A stretch of DNA of 58,995 nucleotides from Rhodoplanes elegans (GTDB lineage: Bacteria; Pseudomonadota; Alphaproteobacteria; Rhizobiales; Xanthobacteraceae), in the NCBI RefSeq assembly GCF_016653355.1, contig NZ_NHSK01000059.1:1-58995 (forward strand). The letters run 5' to 3'. The notes beneath the pieces were generated by a model. It had not been told where the DNA came from, searched no databases, and was given only the letters and a program-made list of their open reading frames with translations. Positions within the stretch are counted from its first letter, which is position 1, and the number at the start of each line of letters is the position of its first letter. The translations under genes and the position numbers were made by a program. This document shows, piece by piece, positions 9,104 to 17,079 of this stretch.

Positions 9104-9106
9104 TCC

Positions 9107-10153
9107 ATGTCCAACTCGCCCGTCACGGTCCTGCATGTCGACGACGATCCGGGCCTCGCGCGTCTGGTGCAGAAGGCGCTCGGCCGGCGCGGCTACGCGG
9201 TCGAGCGGGTGAGCACCGCGGAGGAGGGGTTCGCGCGGCTGGCCCGCGGCGGCATCCAGGTGATCGTGCTCGACCACTTCCTGCCGACCGGCACCGGGCT
9301 CGACATGCTGGCGCGCCTGAAGGAGCTGCCGGCGCCGCCGCCGGCCGTCTACGTCACGGCCTCGGGCGAGACCGCGGTCGCGGTCGCGGCCCTCAAGGCC
9401 GGCGCCGCCGACTACGTCTCGAAGAGCGTCGGCGAGGAGTTCCTGGCCCTGCTCGAGAGCGCCATCGAGCAGTCGCTGGAGAAGGCGCGGCTCGCCGCCG
9501 CCCGCGACCGCGCCGAGCGCGAGATGCGCGAGGCCAAGGAGCGCGCCGAGGTGCTGCTGCACGAGGTGAACCACCGCGTCGCCAACTCGCTCGCGCTGGT
9601 CGCAGCCCTCGTCCACATGCAGGCGAAGGAGATCTCCGATCCGGCCGCCCAGGCGGCGCTGCGCGAGATGCAGGCCCGCATCATGGCGATCGCCGGCGTG
9701 CATCGCCGCCTCTACACGTCCGGCGACGTGCGCTCGGTCGAGATCTCCGAGTATCTGGGCGCGCTGCTCGGCGACCTCGAGGCGACCATGAAGGCCTCCG
9801 GCCACGCCGCCACCATCCGGCTCGCCGCCGCGCCGGTGCGGGTGCCGACCGACAAGGCCGTGTCGATCGGCGTGGTCGTCACCGAGCTGGTCACCAACGC
9901 CTTCAAGTACGCCTATCCGGCCGACCGCGGCGGCGAGATCCGGGTGCGCTTCGATGCCCTCGACGACGGCCGGGCGGCGCTGCGGGTGGAGGACGACGGG
10001 GTCGGCTGGCGCGGCGACGGGCCGGCGAAGGGCACCGGCATGGGCAGCCGCATCGTCGCCGCGATGGCGCGCGGACTCGGCTCCGAGGTCGCCTATCCGG
10101 CGCCGGCCGGGGCGGCCGCCGGCTGCTGCGTCAGCCTCGAGTTCGAGGTGTGA
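9107..10153 (+). CDS. Response regulator fused to a HisKA_2-type histidine kinase
   Basis: A 348-aa cytosolic hybrid protein. The N-terminal receiver has D56 in IVLDHFLP and K106 in [10 protein letters not shown] coiled coil (about 120-150) leads to a HisKA_2/HWE-type dimerisation domain, [13 protein letters not shown], with H156 the likely phospho-acceptor. The C-terminal HATPase has [12 protein letters not shown] and EDDGVGW. A receiver upstream of the kinase means its activity is set by an upstream phosphate donor, presumably the CHASE3 kinase or the small regulator of the same operon. Its own target (perhaps an unlinked PhyR-type regulator of the general stress response, as for many alphaproteobacterial HWE kinases) is not in this window. 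Confidence 0.88.
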   Translation: MSNSPVTVLHVDDDPGLARLVQKALGRRGYAVERVSTAEEGFARLARGGIQVIVLDHFLPTGTGLDMLARLKELPAPPPAVYVTASGETAVAVAALKAGAADYVSKSVGEEFLALLESAIEQSLEKARLAAARDRAEREMREAKERAEVLLHEVNHRVANSLALVAALVHMQAKEISDPAAQAALREMQARIMAIAGVHRRLYTSGDVRSVEISEYLGALLGDLEATMKASGHAATIRLAAAPVRVPTDKAVSIGVVVTELVTNAFKYAYPADRGGEIRVRFDALDDGRAALRVEDDGVGWRGDGPAKGTGMGSRIVAAMARGLGSEVAYPAPAGAAAGCCVSLEFEV

Positions 10154-10374
10154 TGCGGGCGCGGCCGTCCGCTGCGCTGCGGCAGAAAACGCTCGGCCTT
10201 GACGCACTGCCGTATGCATGGCTGTGCCCCGAAGGCGTGGCGGTCCGGTTTGCCGTTGAGGCCGCCGTAAGCCCCGTGTAAGTTCCAGTCCGGCTGCCGC
10301 CGCGCTGCCCGGCCGGTCCCGGCATCCACGTTCCGCCCGGAACGCCTGTCCTCGATCCTCTCCGGAGACCGTCC

Positions 10375-10620
10375 ATGAAGGCGCTGATCCTGTATGTCGT
10401 GTTCGTCCTGATCGGTGCCGCGATCGCCGCCGGCATCAGCTACTATGTCGAGATGTACGTCTCGGTGACGGCCGGCCTGATCACCTTCCTGGCGCTGTTC
10501 TTCACCAACTTCGTCACCGCCTGGCTGGCCGTGATCTTCGCCATGGACGGCTCGCTGCGCAACGCGACCGGGCGCGCCGAGCAGCTCGAGATCGAGGCCA
10601 AGACGCGGCGCGCCCACTGA
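10375..10620 (+). CDS. Small two-helix membrane protein, unknown function
   Basis: An 81-aa protein with two predicted membrane helices (about residues 3-22 and 30-56) and a charged C-terminal tail rich in E, K and R. TCTCCGGAGA precedes the ATG, giving a usable ribosome-binding site. I do not recognise a family. It is flanked by the phosphorelay operon (222 bp upstream) and a HlyU-family gene (112 bp downstream). Confidence 0.65.
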   Translation: MKALILYVVFVLIGAAIAAGISYYVEMYVSVTAGLITFLALFFTNFVTAWLAVIFAMDGSLRNATGRAEQLEIEAKTRRAH

Positions 10621-10732
10621 CGCGACCCTGTCGGGCACGTCGGGCCCCGCGCGGCCTGGCCGTGCGGCGCGGTTTGCCGCGCCGCGACGCGCGGGCTAAG
10701 CTCGCGCCGGTGTTTCTGCTCCGGTGATCGCG

Positions 10733-11017
10733 ATGTCGTTCTGGAAGTCCCTGTTCGGCGGGGGTGCGTCCGCGCCCGCGTCTGCCCCGCGCAGCGAGGT
10801 GGTCGAGTACAAGGGGTATACGATCCGGGCCGAGCCGTTTCAGAACAACGGCCAGTACCAGACCGCCGGCGTGATCGAGAAGGAGATCGGGGGCGTCCGC
10901 AAGGAACACCGCTTCATCCGCGCCGACAGCCACGCCGCGCTCGACGACGCGATGAGCTTCACGCTCTCCAAGGCTCGCCAGATCGTCGACCTGCAGGGCG
11001 ACCGCATCTTCGAGTGA
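10733..11017 (+). CDS. HlyU family protein
   Basis: A 94-aa protein beginning MSFWKSLFGGG and containing VEYKGYTIRAEPFQNNGQYQ, IEKEIGG and HRFIRADSHA, which are typical of the HlyU family (named from a Vibrio haemolysin activator, but widespread in alphaproteobacteria without known targets). I preferred ATG 10733 over the in-frame GTG 10724 because family members begin with this MSF(W/F) sequence. It is a single-gene unit. Confidence 0.85.
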   Translation: MSFWKSLFGGGASAPASAPRSEVVEYKGYTIRAEPFQNNGQYQTAGVIEKEIGGVRKEHRFIRADSHAALDDAMSFTLSKARQIVDLQGDRIFE

Positions 11018-11048
11018 GTTTGCTCGCGGCCGTCACCGTCGGTTCTGC

Positions 11049-11205
11049 CTCGTCCTGAGGAGCCGCCGAAGGCGGCGTCTCGAAGGACGTGGCCCGCCGA
11101 AGTCGCGGGTGCCCGCCGGCGTCTCGTGCACACATCGGCTGAATGCGGCGGGGCCTCATGGTTCGAGACGGCCGCTATGCGGCCTCCTCACCATGAGGGC
11201 GGAGC
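11049..11205. repeat. Palindromic intergenic repeat element
   Basis: Begins CGTCCTGAGGAGCCGCCGAA with a GCCGCCGAAGGCGGC hairpin, then CTCGAAGGACGTGGCCCG. It closes with CCTCATGGTTCGAGACGGCC and GGCCTCCTCACCATGAGG. A sister copy lies at 41029-41125 (CATCCTGAGGTGCTCG, CTCGAAGGATGTGGCCCG). No gene is seen between the HlyU-family gene and the Spy-like gene. Confidence 0.6.
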
Positions 11206-11267
11206 CGGTACTCCCGTGCGCCGGCCGGATCCGCCGCGTTCGCGCGGCGGCCGGCGTCCCGCCGCCT

Positions 11268-11786
11268 TCACCACAGCCAGCCGCTGCGCTTCGGGCCGAG
11301 CTCGTCGATCCGGGCCTTCTGGGTCGCGTCGAGCGCGGCGTAGAAGGTGTCGAAGGCCGGCCGCACCAGGCGCAGCGCCGCGATCGCGGTCTCGAGCCGC
11401 TTCTCCATCATGGCGAGCTGCTCGGGCGCCGCCTGCAGGCGCGGGGCGCGCTTCGGGCACGCGGTCGCGAACAGATCCGCCGCCTTCGCCGAGGCGGCCT
11501 TGAGGTCCTCCAGCGGCTTCTGCTGGGCTTCGGTCGGCTTGATCACCCGCTCGATCCAGGTCACCCGCCACTGGGTGAGGCCGACCGCGCGCGGATCGCA
11601 CAGCCGGCGCATGCCGCCGGTGCCGAGCGTGCCCGGACCCGTCATCACGCCGGGCAGCAGCACCATCCCGCGGGCGCCGCGCACCGGCTCGGGATAGGCG
11701 GGCGCCTGCGCCAGGGCCGGGAGGGTCACCAAGAGGCCGAGCAGACCGAGACCGACCGTCGCTGCGACGAAACGCTTCGTCGTCAT
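11268..11786 (-). CDS. Spy/CpxP-like periplasmic protein (LTXXQ family)
   Basis: A 172-aa exported protein. The start at 11786 is supported by a strong AGGAGGTG ribosome-binding site; the signal peptide (hydrophobic residues about 8-24, cleavage after ALAQA) follows at once. Two LTXXQ-like segments, IKPTEAQQKPLEDL and LDATQKARIDEL, with helical amphipathic spacing place it in the Spy/CpxP family of ATP-independent periplasmic chaperones that respond to envelope stress. A TTGAC-N4-GTCAA dyad, matching the FNR/FixK consensus, lies 53-66 bp upstream of the start codon, so oxygen- or redox-dependent control is possible. Two cysteines (one in LCDPRA, one in TACPKR) could form a disulfide. Confidence 0.75.
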   Translation of the reverse strand: MTTKRFVAATVGLGLLGLLVTLPALAQAPAYPEPVRGARGMVLLPGVMTGPGTLGTGGMRRLCDPRAVGLTQWRVTWIERVIKPTEAQQKPLEDLKAASAKAADLFATACPKRAPRLQAAPEQLAMMEKRLETAIAALRLVRPAFDTFYAALDATQKARIDELGPKRSGWLW

Positions 11787-11838
11787 GACACACCTCCTGC
11801 TTACGATTACAAGTGTCGCGCGCTGCCGCGCGGCCGTG

Positions 11839-11852
11839 TTGACATGCGTCAA
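11839..11852 (-). promoter_or_regulatory. Candidate FNR/FixK-type box
   Basis: TTGACATGCGTCAA is a perfect dyad fitting TTGA-N6-TCAA, the recognition pattern of FNR/FixK-family regulators. It lies 53-66 bp upstream of the start codon of the Spy/CpxP-like gene. The match is by consensus only. Confidence 0.45.
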
Positions 11853-12179
11853 GGGCCGGAAGTCCTGATCAGAAGCGCCGATCGCCGGGCTCGACGGCCG
11901 GTCGTTACCTCACCGAGTGTCGTCATGTGATAAAAGTAGCGGTCTGACGCGGCATTCGGCGAGATTTGTCGATTTTCACGGACCCGGATGGCGTCTCGTG
12001 CGTTATCGGATCGCGCGGAAATCCAAGCGCGTCCTCCGGTGCTCGCCTTCAGCTTGTTCCTCTTCGACGCCGCCCTGCGTCCGGAGCCGAGGCGAGAGTT
12101 CGTCGACACGATCGAGGCTGGCGAGACCAGCAGCCGAAGGAACGCAGGCGGTAAGATCGCGCGGCAACCAGGGTGCGTG
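11853..12179. other. Intergenic region between divergent genes
   Basis: About 330 bp upstream of both the minus-strand Spy-like gene and the plus-strand gene starting at 12180. ORFs crossing it are extensions without family resemblance. It presumably carries the promoter of the rightward gene; a locally AT-richer patch (around 11925-11945, GTGATAAAAGTAGC) is the best candidate area. Confidence 0.4.
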
Positions 12180-12899
12180 ATGCGGAAAGAGCGGTATCAG
12201 GACGACCTATCGGTGAGCGCCGCCATCGCGGCATGGCGCGCCGGCGAGGCGGCGTTCTCGGTCGAGATGAGGTCCGCCGCGGCGCTGACCCCGCGGACGC
12301 TCGATTGCTGGCTCGCCTTCCATGGCCTCACCGATCGCCTGCGGCCGGCTCAGTGCCGCCAATTGCTCGGGTTCCTCGACGACGTCGCGCGCCCGGTCTT
12401 TCGCGCTGCGGGAACGCCCTCGTCCGAGGCCTTCACCCGGCTCGACGAGATCAACTTCGAAGCCGTGCGGGCCGGCATCACGACGGCCTCGTTGATGGGT
12501 CTGCTCACCCGCTTCGCCTGCGCCTGTGCGCCAGCCGTCTACGCCCCGGCGACGCAGCGCGCCCGCCGCGGCATCCAGGCGATCGGGCATCGGCTGCCGG
12601 ACATGAGCTACCGTAGCTACATGCTGGCCTTCATGAAGGAGCACGAGCGCTTCGCCGACCGGGTGGCGACCATCGTGCTGGCGGCCGGCAGTGCGGCGGC
12701 GAAGCGGCCCGTGATGCCGCTCGATCTGCTGGTGATGCGGGCGCTCGACTGGCGGCTGATGATGGCCGGCGGGTATCCCGTGGGGCAGCTCGAGACGCTG
12801 GTGGCGCCGCAGCCGCTGCCGATCCGGATCGCCGGCGGCAGCCGCCCGTCGGCCGCGCGCACCGGGCGCGATCTGCTCCCCGGCGAGACCGCCGGCTGA
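12180..12899 (+). CDS. Hypothetical protein, predicted mostly helical
   Basis: A 239-aa protein from ATG 12180 (MRKERYQDDL). An in-frame extension to 11988 exists but reads as non-coding Arg/Pro-rich sequence. I do not recognise a family. The body is helical with repeated Ala/Leu/Arg heptads, a mid segment MSYRSYMLAFMKEHERF and a Pro-rich C-terminus. There is no signal peptide or membrane helix. It stands alone, convergent with the HAD phosphatase gene. Confidence 0.55.
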   Translation: MRKERYQDDLSVSAAIAAWRAGEAAFSVEMRSAAALTPRTLDCWLAFHGLTDRLRPAQCRQLLGFLDDVARPVFRAAGTPSSEAFTRLDEINFEAVRAGITTASLMGLLTRFACACAPAVYAPATQRARRGIQAIGHRLPDMSYRSYMLAFMKEHERFADRVATIVLAAGSAAAKRPVMPLDLLVMRALDWRLMMAGGYPVGQLETLVAPQPLPIRIAGGSRPSAARTGRDLLPGETAG

Positions 12900-12957
12900 C
12901 TCCCCGCCTTCGCGGGGATGAGCGGAATGTGGCGACGTCGGCGGAAGCCGCTCTAGG

Positions 12958-13677
12958 TCACGCCTCCGAGGGGAGCAGGGCGAGGCGGGCGTCGATCACC
13001 TGGCGGATCAGTCCCGGCAGATCGGCCGGCCACTCGCAGAGCGCCAGCGCCTGCGCGGCCGTGAGCTCCTCGGCGCCGCCGAACCCCCACGTCACCCCGA
13101 TGCAGTCGAGGCCGTTGGCGCGGGCGCCGTTCACGTCGTGCTCGCGGTCGCCGACCATGATGCAGGTCTCGGGATCGATGTCCTCGGTCCCCAGGCACAT
13201 CGCGATGATGTCGGCCTTCTGGTCGATGCGGCCGTCGAGCGACGAGCCGTAGACGCGCTCGAAGCGCGGCGCGAGCCCGAAGCGGGTGACGATCTTCTCG
13301 GCGAAGCTGACCAGCTTGGAGGTGGCGACGTAGAGGCGGAAGCCGTCCTCGACGAGCGCGCCGATCGCCTCCGTTATGCCGGGATAGAGCCGGTTGTCGT
13401 AGAGGGCGCCGGCGGCGTAGTGGGTGCGGTAGTGCTGCAGCGCCTGCGCCGTCTTCTCGGGATCGTCGAGCAGGAGCATGAAGCTCTCGCGCAGCGGCGG
13501 CCCGATGATCCAGGCGAGCGGCTCGCCGTCCGGCCACGGCTTGCCGATCTGCTCCAGCGCGTAACGGAACGAGGCGTAGACGCCGCCGGCCGGATCGCTG
13601 ATGGTCCCGTCGAGGTCCAGCAGCACGGTGCCGCGTGCGCTTGTGATCGTGCGCGAAGACAGGGCCGGCTCGCTCAT
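12958..13677 (-). CDS. HAD family hydrolase, phosphoglycolate-phosphatase-like
   Basis: A 239-aa haloacid-dehalogenase-superfamily phosphatase. Motif I LLDLDGTISD carries the nucleophile and acid/base aspartates; motif II T/S is in YVATSK; motif III lysine is in QKADII; motif IV is MVGDREHDV. The alpha-helical cap between motifs I and II is that of the Gph/PgmB subclass. Start at 13677 is chosen because MSEPALSS directly precedes motif I at normal distance. It is the last gene of the minus-strand pyrimidine block, 37 bp after pyrE, so a nucleotide-phosphatase role is conceivable, but substrate cannot be read from sequence. Confidence 0.85.
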   Translation of the reverse strand: MSEPALSSRTITSARGTVLLDLDGTISDPAGGVYASFRYALEQIGKPWPDGEPLAWIIGPPLRESFMLLLDDPEKTAQALQHYRTHYAAGALYDNRLYPGITEAIGALVEDGFRLYVATSKLVSFAEKIVTRFGLAPRFERVYGSSLDGRIDQKADIIAMCLGTEDIDPETCIMVGDREHDVNGARANGLDCIGVTWGFGGAEELTAAQALALCEWPADLPGLIRQVIDARLALLPSEA

Positions 13678-13714
13678 GCGCGCCGGCCCGACATGACCGC
13701 GGTCATCACCGGGC

Positions 13715-14473
13715 TCACGCCGCCGCGCTGGCGCCGGAGGCGGGGCCGCCCGCGCCGGTGCCGACCTTCTCCGGATCGCTGTCGAAGTTGGAGATGCCGC
13801 CATGCGCGGCCGACCACTCCGACGGCCCCTCCAGGAATGCCTTCACCTCGCGCAGCACGCCCGGATCGAAATGGCCGCTGGCGGTCGCGACCTCCAGCAC
13901 GTCGCGCCAGGTGGCGAGGTGATGCAGCTCGACGCCGAGGTCGCGCATGTTGCCCGACACCATCGGGAAGATGTCGTAGTAGAACAGCACGAAGCAGTGG
14001 TCGACCGTCGCGCCGGCCTTGCGCAGCGCGTTGCAGAAGTTGACCTTGCTGCGCCCGTCGGTGGCCAGATCCTCGACCAGCAGGGTGCGGGAGCCCGGCA
14101 CCACCTCGCCCTCGATCTGGGCGTTGCGGCCGAAGCCCTTCGCCTTCTTGCGGATGTACTGCATCGGCAGCATCAGCTTGTCGGCGATCCAGGCGGCGAA
14201 CGGGATACCGGCGGTCTCGCCGCCCGCGATGTTGTCGATCGACTCGTAGCCGACCTCGGTGAGGATCGTGGAGGCGGCGAAGTCCATCAGGGCGGAACGC
14301 AGCCGCGGATAGGAGATGATCTTGCGGCAGTCGACGTAGACCGGGCTCGCCCACCCCGACGTGAACACGAAGGGCTGCGCCGCATTGAACTGGATCGCCT
14401 TGATCTCCAGCAGCATCTTGGCCGTCTGCTGGGCGATCACGCGTTTCTCGGTCGGGGGGGAAAACGTGCTCAC
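13715..14473 (-). CDS. pyrE: Orotate phosphoribosyltransferase
   Basis: Converts orotate plus PRPP to orotidine 5'-phosphate, step five of UMP synthesis. The GTG start at 14473 is preferred because GGAGG sits 5 nt upstream of it; the alternative ATG at 14500 adds nine residues. The 252-aa protein shows [15 protein letters not shown] near the N-terminus, the flexible-loop basic segment [11 protein letters not shown], and the PRPP-binding motif [11 protein letters not shown]. The C-terminal tail is low complexity (Gly/Ala). It lies between the carbamoylase-like gene and the HAD gene. A 286-bp gap upstream with GC-rich inverted repeats suggests its own promoter. Confidence 0.95.
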   Translation of the reverse strand: MSTFSPPTEKRVIAQQTAKMLLEIKAIQFNAAQPFVFTSGWASPVYVDCRKIISYPRLRSALMDFAASTILTEVGYESIDNIAGGETAGIPFAAWIADKLMLPMQYIRKKAKGFGRNAQIEGEVVPGSRTLLVEDLATDGRSKVNFCNALRKAGATVDHCFVLFYYDIFPMVSGNMRDLGVELHHLATWRDVLEVATASGHFDPGVLREVKAFLEGPSEWSAAHGGISNFDSDPEKVGTGAGGPASGASAAA

Positions 14474-14759
14474 GGGGTCCTCCGTCTCTGGCACCGTCAT
14501 GAGCCGCGCGCGAAAACCGCCGGTCAGCCGTGGCTGCCGGCGTCGAGTTCAGTCTCGAGCATGAGCGCGACTCGGCTCTTATCGCGCCATGCGCCGGGCC
14601 GGTCAAGCGACTCGGCCCCTTCAGGAATTCCGGTTTCCCCAAGTTCTCCAGACATTTTCGCGAGGGGCCGCGGCGCCGCAGGGCGGCTCCGCGGCGCCGC
14701 CGGCGGCATCGCGACGGGCGCCGCCGCCCGCCTCGCAACCGATGGTCGGCCGTTCGCGA

Positions 14760-16043
14760 TCACGGCCCTTCGACCGCGAAGGCGTGCATCAGCTCGACGC
14801 CCTGCATGAAGTCGTCGAGGTCCATGGCCTCGGCCGGATTGTGCGAGCCGTTGGCGTTGCGCACGAAGATCATGGCGGAGGGAATGCCGGCATTGGCGAA
14901 CACGGCCGCGTCGTGGCCGGCGCCGGAGGCGAGCGTCTCGGTCGGCAGGCCGAGCTTGTCGGACGCCGCGACGAGCTTGCGCACCAGCGCCTCGTCCATG
15001 CGGGCAGGCTCGGCATAGACGCGGTCGTCGAACTCGAACTTGACGTGACGCAGGTCGGAGACGGCGCGGCACTCCGAGCGGAACAGCTCGTAGAACGCCT
15101 CCAGCGTCTCGAAGCTCTGGCTGCGCACCTCGAACGAGAAGGCGACCTCGCCGGGGATGCGGCTGATCGCGTGCTCGTTCGGATCGGTGCCGATCACGCC
15201 GGCCGTGACGACGAGATCGAGGCCGCGCTCCAGGAGCCGCATCCAGTGCTCGTCGAGCCGCACGAGCAGATCGGCGACGGCGAACACCGCGTCGCGCCGC
15301 AGCCAGCGCGGCACCGTGCCGGAGTGGCCCGCCTCGCCGCGGCACATGATCGCGCGGTGGCGCAGGTTGCCGCGGATGCCGGTGACGACGGCGGTCGGGA
15401 ATTTCCGCGCCAGCATCACCGGACCCTGCTCGATGTGCAGCTCGACATAGGCCTTGACGGTCGAAGCGTCGATCATCCGGCGGCCGGCCGCCGCGGCGGC
15501 GACGTCGATGCCGGCGGCGGCGAGCGTCTCGCGCAGCGTGCGGCCGGTGCCGCGACGCTTCGCCTCCATGTCCTTCGGGTCGAGCGTCCCGAACAACAAG
15601 CGCGAGCCGACATTGGCGCGGCCGTAGAAGGCGCTCTCCTCGCCGCGCAGCACCATGGCGCGCACCGGCACGGGCGGGCGCGTGCCCTCGGCGGCGATGC
15701 GGATCAGCGTCAGCAGGGCTGCGACGACGCCGGCGCCGCCGTCGAAGTTGCCGCCCTGCGGCACCGAGTCGGCATGCGAGGCGAGCAGCAGCGCCGGCTT
15801 CGTGCCGTCGTCGCCGGGCAGCGAGACGATCATGTTCTGCGCGGCGTCGATCTTCACCTTGAGGCCGTGCCGCTCGGCCGCCTCGCGGAAGATCGCCATC
15901 GCGGCGTTCTCGCCGGCGTCGTAGCACTCGCGCGTGATGCCCACGCCGTCGAACGTCGCCTCGCGCAGGGCGTCGAACAGGTCGCGCGCGATGTCGCGCA
16001 GGCGGAGCGGCTCGGGCAGACGGACCACGGCGGCGTCACTCAT
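14760..16043 (-). CDS. M20-family allantoate amidohydrolase / N-carbamoyl-L-amino-acid hydrolase
   Basis: A 427-aa zinc-dependent amidase of the HyuC/AllC group, which removes a carbamoyl group from N-carbamoyl-amino acids or allantoate to release CO2 and ammonia. Metal ligands are visible in order: LLASHADSVP (His, Asp nearby), GNFDGGAGV (Asp), RGEESAFYG (Glu pair), ELHIEQGP (His) and GAGHDAAVF (His). A dimerisation 'lid' domain occupies about residues 210-330. Its place between a PyrD-like enzyme and pyrE suggests a pyrimidine-related substrate, for example N-carbamoyl-aspartate (ureidosuccinase activity) or beta-ureido acids. That substrate is an inference. Confidence 0.88.
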   Translation of the reverse strand: MSDAAVVRLPEPLRLRDIARDLFDALREATFDGVGITRECYDAGENAAMAIFREAAERHGLKVKIDAAQNMIVSLPGDDGTKPALLLASHADSVPQGGNFDGGAGVVAALLTLIRIAAEGTRPPVPVRAMVLRGEESAFYGRANVGSRLLFGTLDPKDMEAKRRGTGRTLRETLAAAGIDVAAAAAGRRMIDASTVKAYVELHIEQGPVMLARKFPTAVVTGIRGNLRHRAIMCRGEAGHSGTVPRWLRRDAVFAVADLLVRLDEHWMRLLERGLDLVVTAGVIGTDPNEHAISRIPGEVAFSFEVRSQSFETLEAFYELFRSECRAVSDLRHVKFEFDDRVYAEPARMDEALVRKLVAASDKLGLPTETLASGAGHDAAVFANAGIPSAMIFVRNANGSHNPAEAMDLDDFMQGVELMHAFAVEGP

Positions 16044-16086
16044 GGGACGATCTCGTGCAACGTTATCAGAACGGTGGCGGTCGTGA

Positions 16087-17079
16087 TCACGAGGCGGCCT
16101 CGTGGGTGTCGACCGTCAGATCCGCGTCGTGAATCGCGCCGGTGAGCGCGGCGACGCGCGGGAATCCTTTCCGTCGGCAGTAGTCGACGAGGCCGTCGAT
16201 CACGGTGAGCATCGCGGTCGGGCGCACGAAGGTGGCGGTGCCGACCTGCACGGCCGTGGCGCCGGCCAGCATGAACTCGACCGCGTCGGCGGCCGTCGAG
16301 ATGCCGCCGCAGCCGATCACCGGGATTTTGACGGCGCGGGCGCATTGCCACACCATCCGCACCGCGATCGGCTTGATGGCGGGGCCGGAGAGCCCGCCCA
16401 TCACGTTGCCGAGCCGTGGCCGCATCGTCTCGATGTCGATCGACATGGCGAGGATCGTGTTGGCGACCACGACGGCATCGGCGCCGGCCGCCTCGGCGGC
16501 GCGGGCGACGCTCGCGATGTCGCCCGTGTTGGGCGACAGCTTCACCCACAGCGGCAGCGCCGTGGCGCGCCGCATCTTCTCGACCACGAGCGCGGTCGGG
16601 CGCGGGTCCATCGCGAAGGCCTTGCCGTCCTCCTCGATGTTCGGGCACGAGATGTTCGCCTCGATCGCCGCGACGCCCGGCACGTCGAGCCGCCGCACCG
16701 CGTCGGCGAAGGCGTCGGCCGAGAGCGCCGAGACGCTGACCACCAGGGGGGTCGGCACGTCGCGATAGAGCGGCAACGTCTCGGCGACGAAGTGATCGAG
16801 CCCCTTGCTCGGGATGCCGATCGAATTCAGCATGCCCTGACCGACCTCGCAGACGCGCGGCGTCGGGTTGCCGCCGCGCAACTGCGGCGTCACGGTCTTG
16901 GTGACGAGCGCGCCGAGCGCCTCGAACGGCACGACGGCGCCGAGATTCTCGGCGAAGGTGCCGGACGCCGGCATCACGGCGTTGCGCAGCGTCAGGCTGC
17001 CGATGCGGACCGTCTGGTCGATCGTCTGGCCGGCGGCGATGCCCGGGCCGGCGCCGGGCGGCGTTCCGTGCCCTACCAT
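16087..17079 (-). CDS. Dihydroorotate dehydrogenase catalytic subunit, class 1B (PyrDB-like)
   Basis: A 330-aa FMN-dependent TIM-barrel enzyme that interconverts dihydroorotate and orotate. Start at 17079 overlaps the end of the pyrK-like gene by 7 nt. It shows the N-terminal TLRNAVMPASGTF strand, the class 1 active-site cysteine in NISCPNIEEDG, LWVKLSPNTGDI, and the FMN-phosphate motifs GGLSGPAIKP and GCGGISTAADAVEF. Cysteine rather than serine as the base, and pairing with a PyrK-like partner, mark it as class 1B (NAD-linked) instead of the quinone-linked class 2 that is usual in proteobacteria. A catabolic dehydrogenase of the same family cannot be excluded. Confidence 0.88.
   Translation of the reverse strand: MVGHGTPPGAGPGIAAGQTIDQTVRIGSLTLRNAVMPASGTFAENLGAVVPFEALGALVTKTVTPQLRGGNPTPRVCEVGQGMLNSIGIPSKGLDHFVAETLPLYRDVPTPLVVSVSALSADAFADAVRRLDVPGVAAIEANISCPNIEEDGKAFAMDPRPTALVVEKMRRATALPLWVKLSPNTGDIASVARAAEAAGADAVVVANTILAMSIDIETMRPRLGNVMGGLSGPAIKPIAVRMVWQCARAVKIPVIGCGGISTAADAVEFMLAGATAVQVGTATFVRPTAMLTVIDGLVDYCRRKGFPRVAALTGAIHDADLTVDTHEAAS

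Noticed and set aside
11988-12179. N-terminal extension of the gene at 12180
   Set aside because: Codon pattern and composition differ from the body of the protein; a better start lies at 12180.
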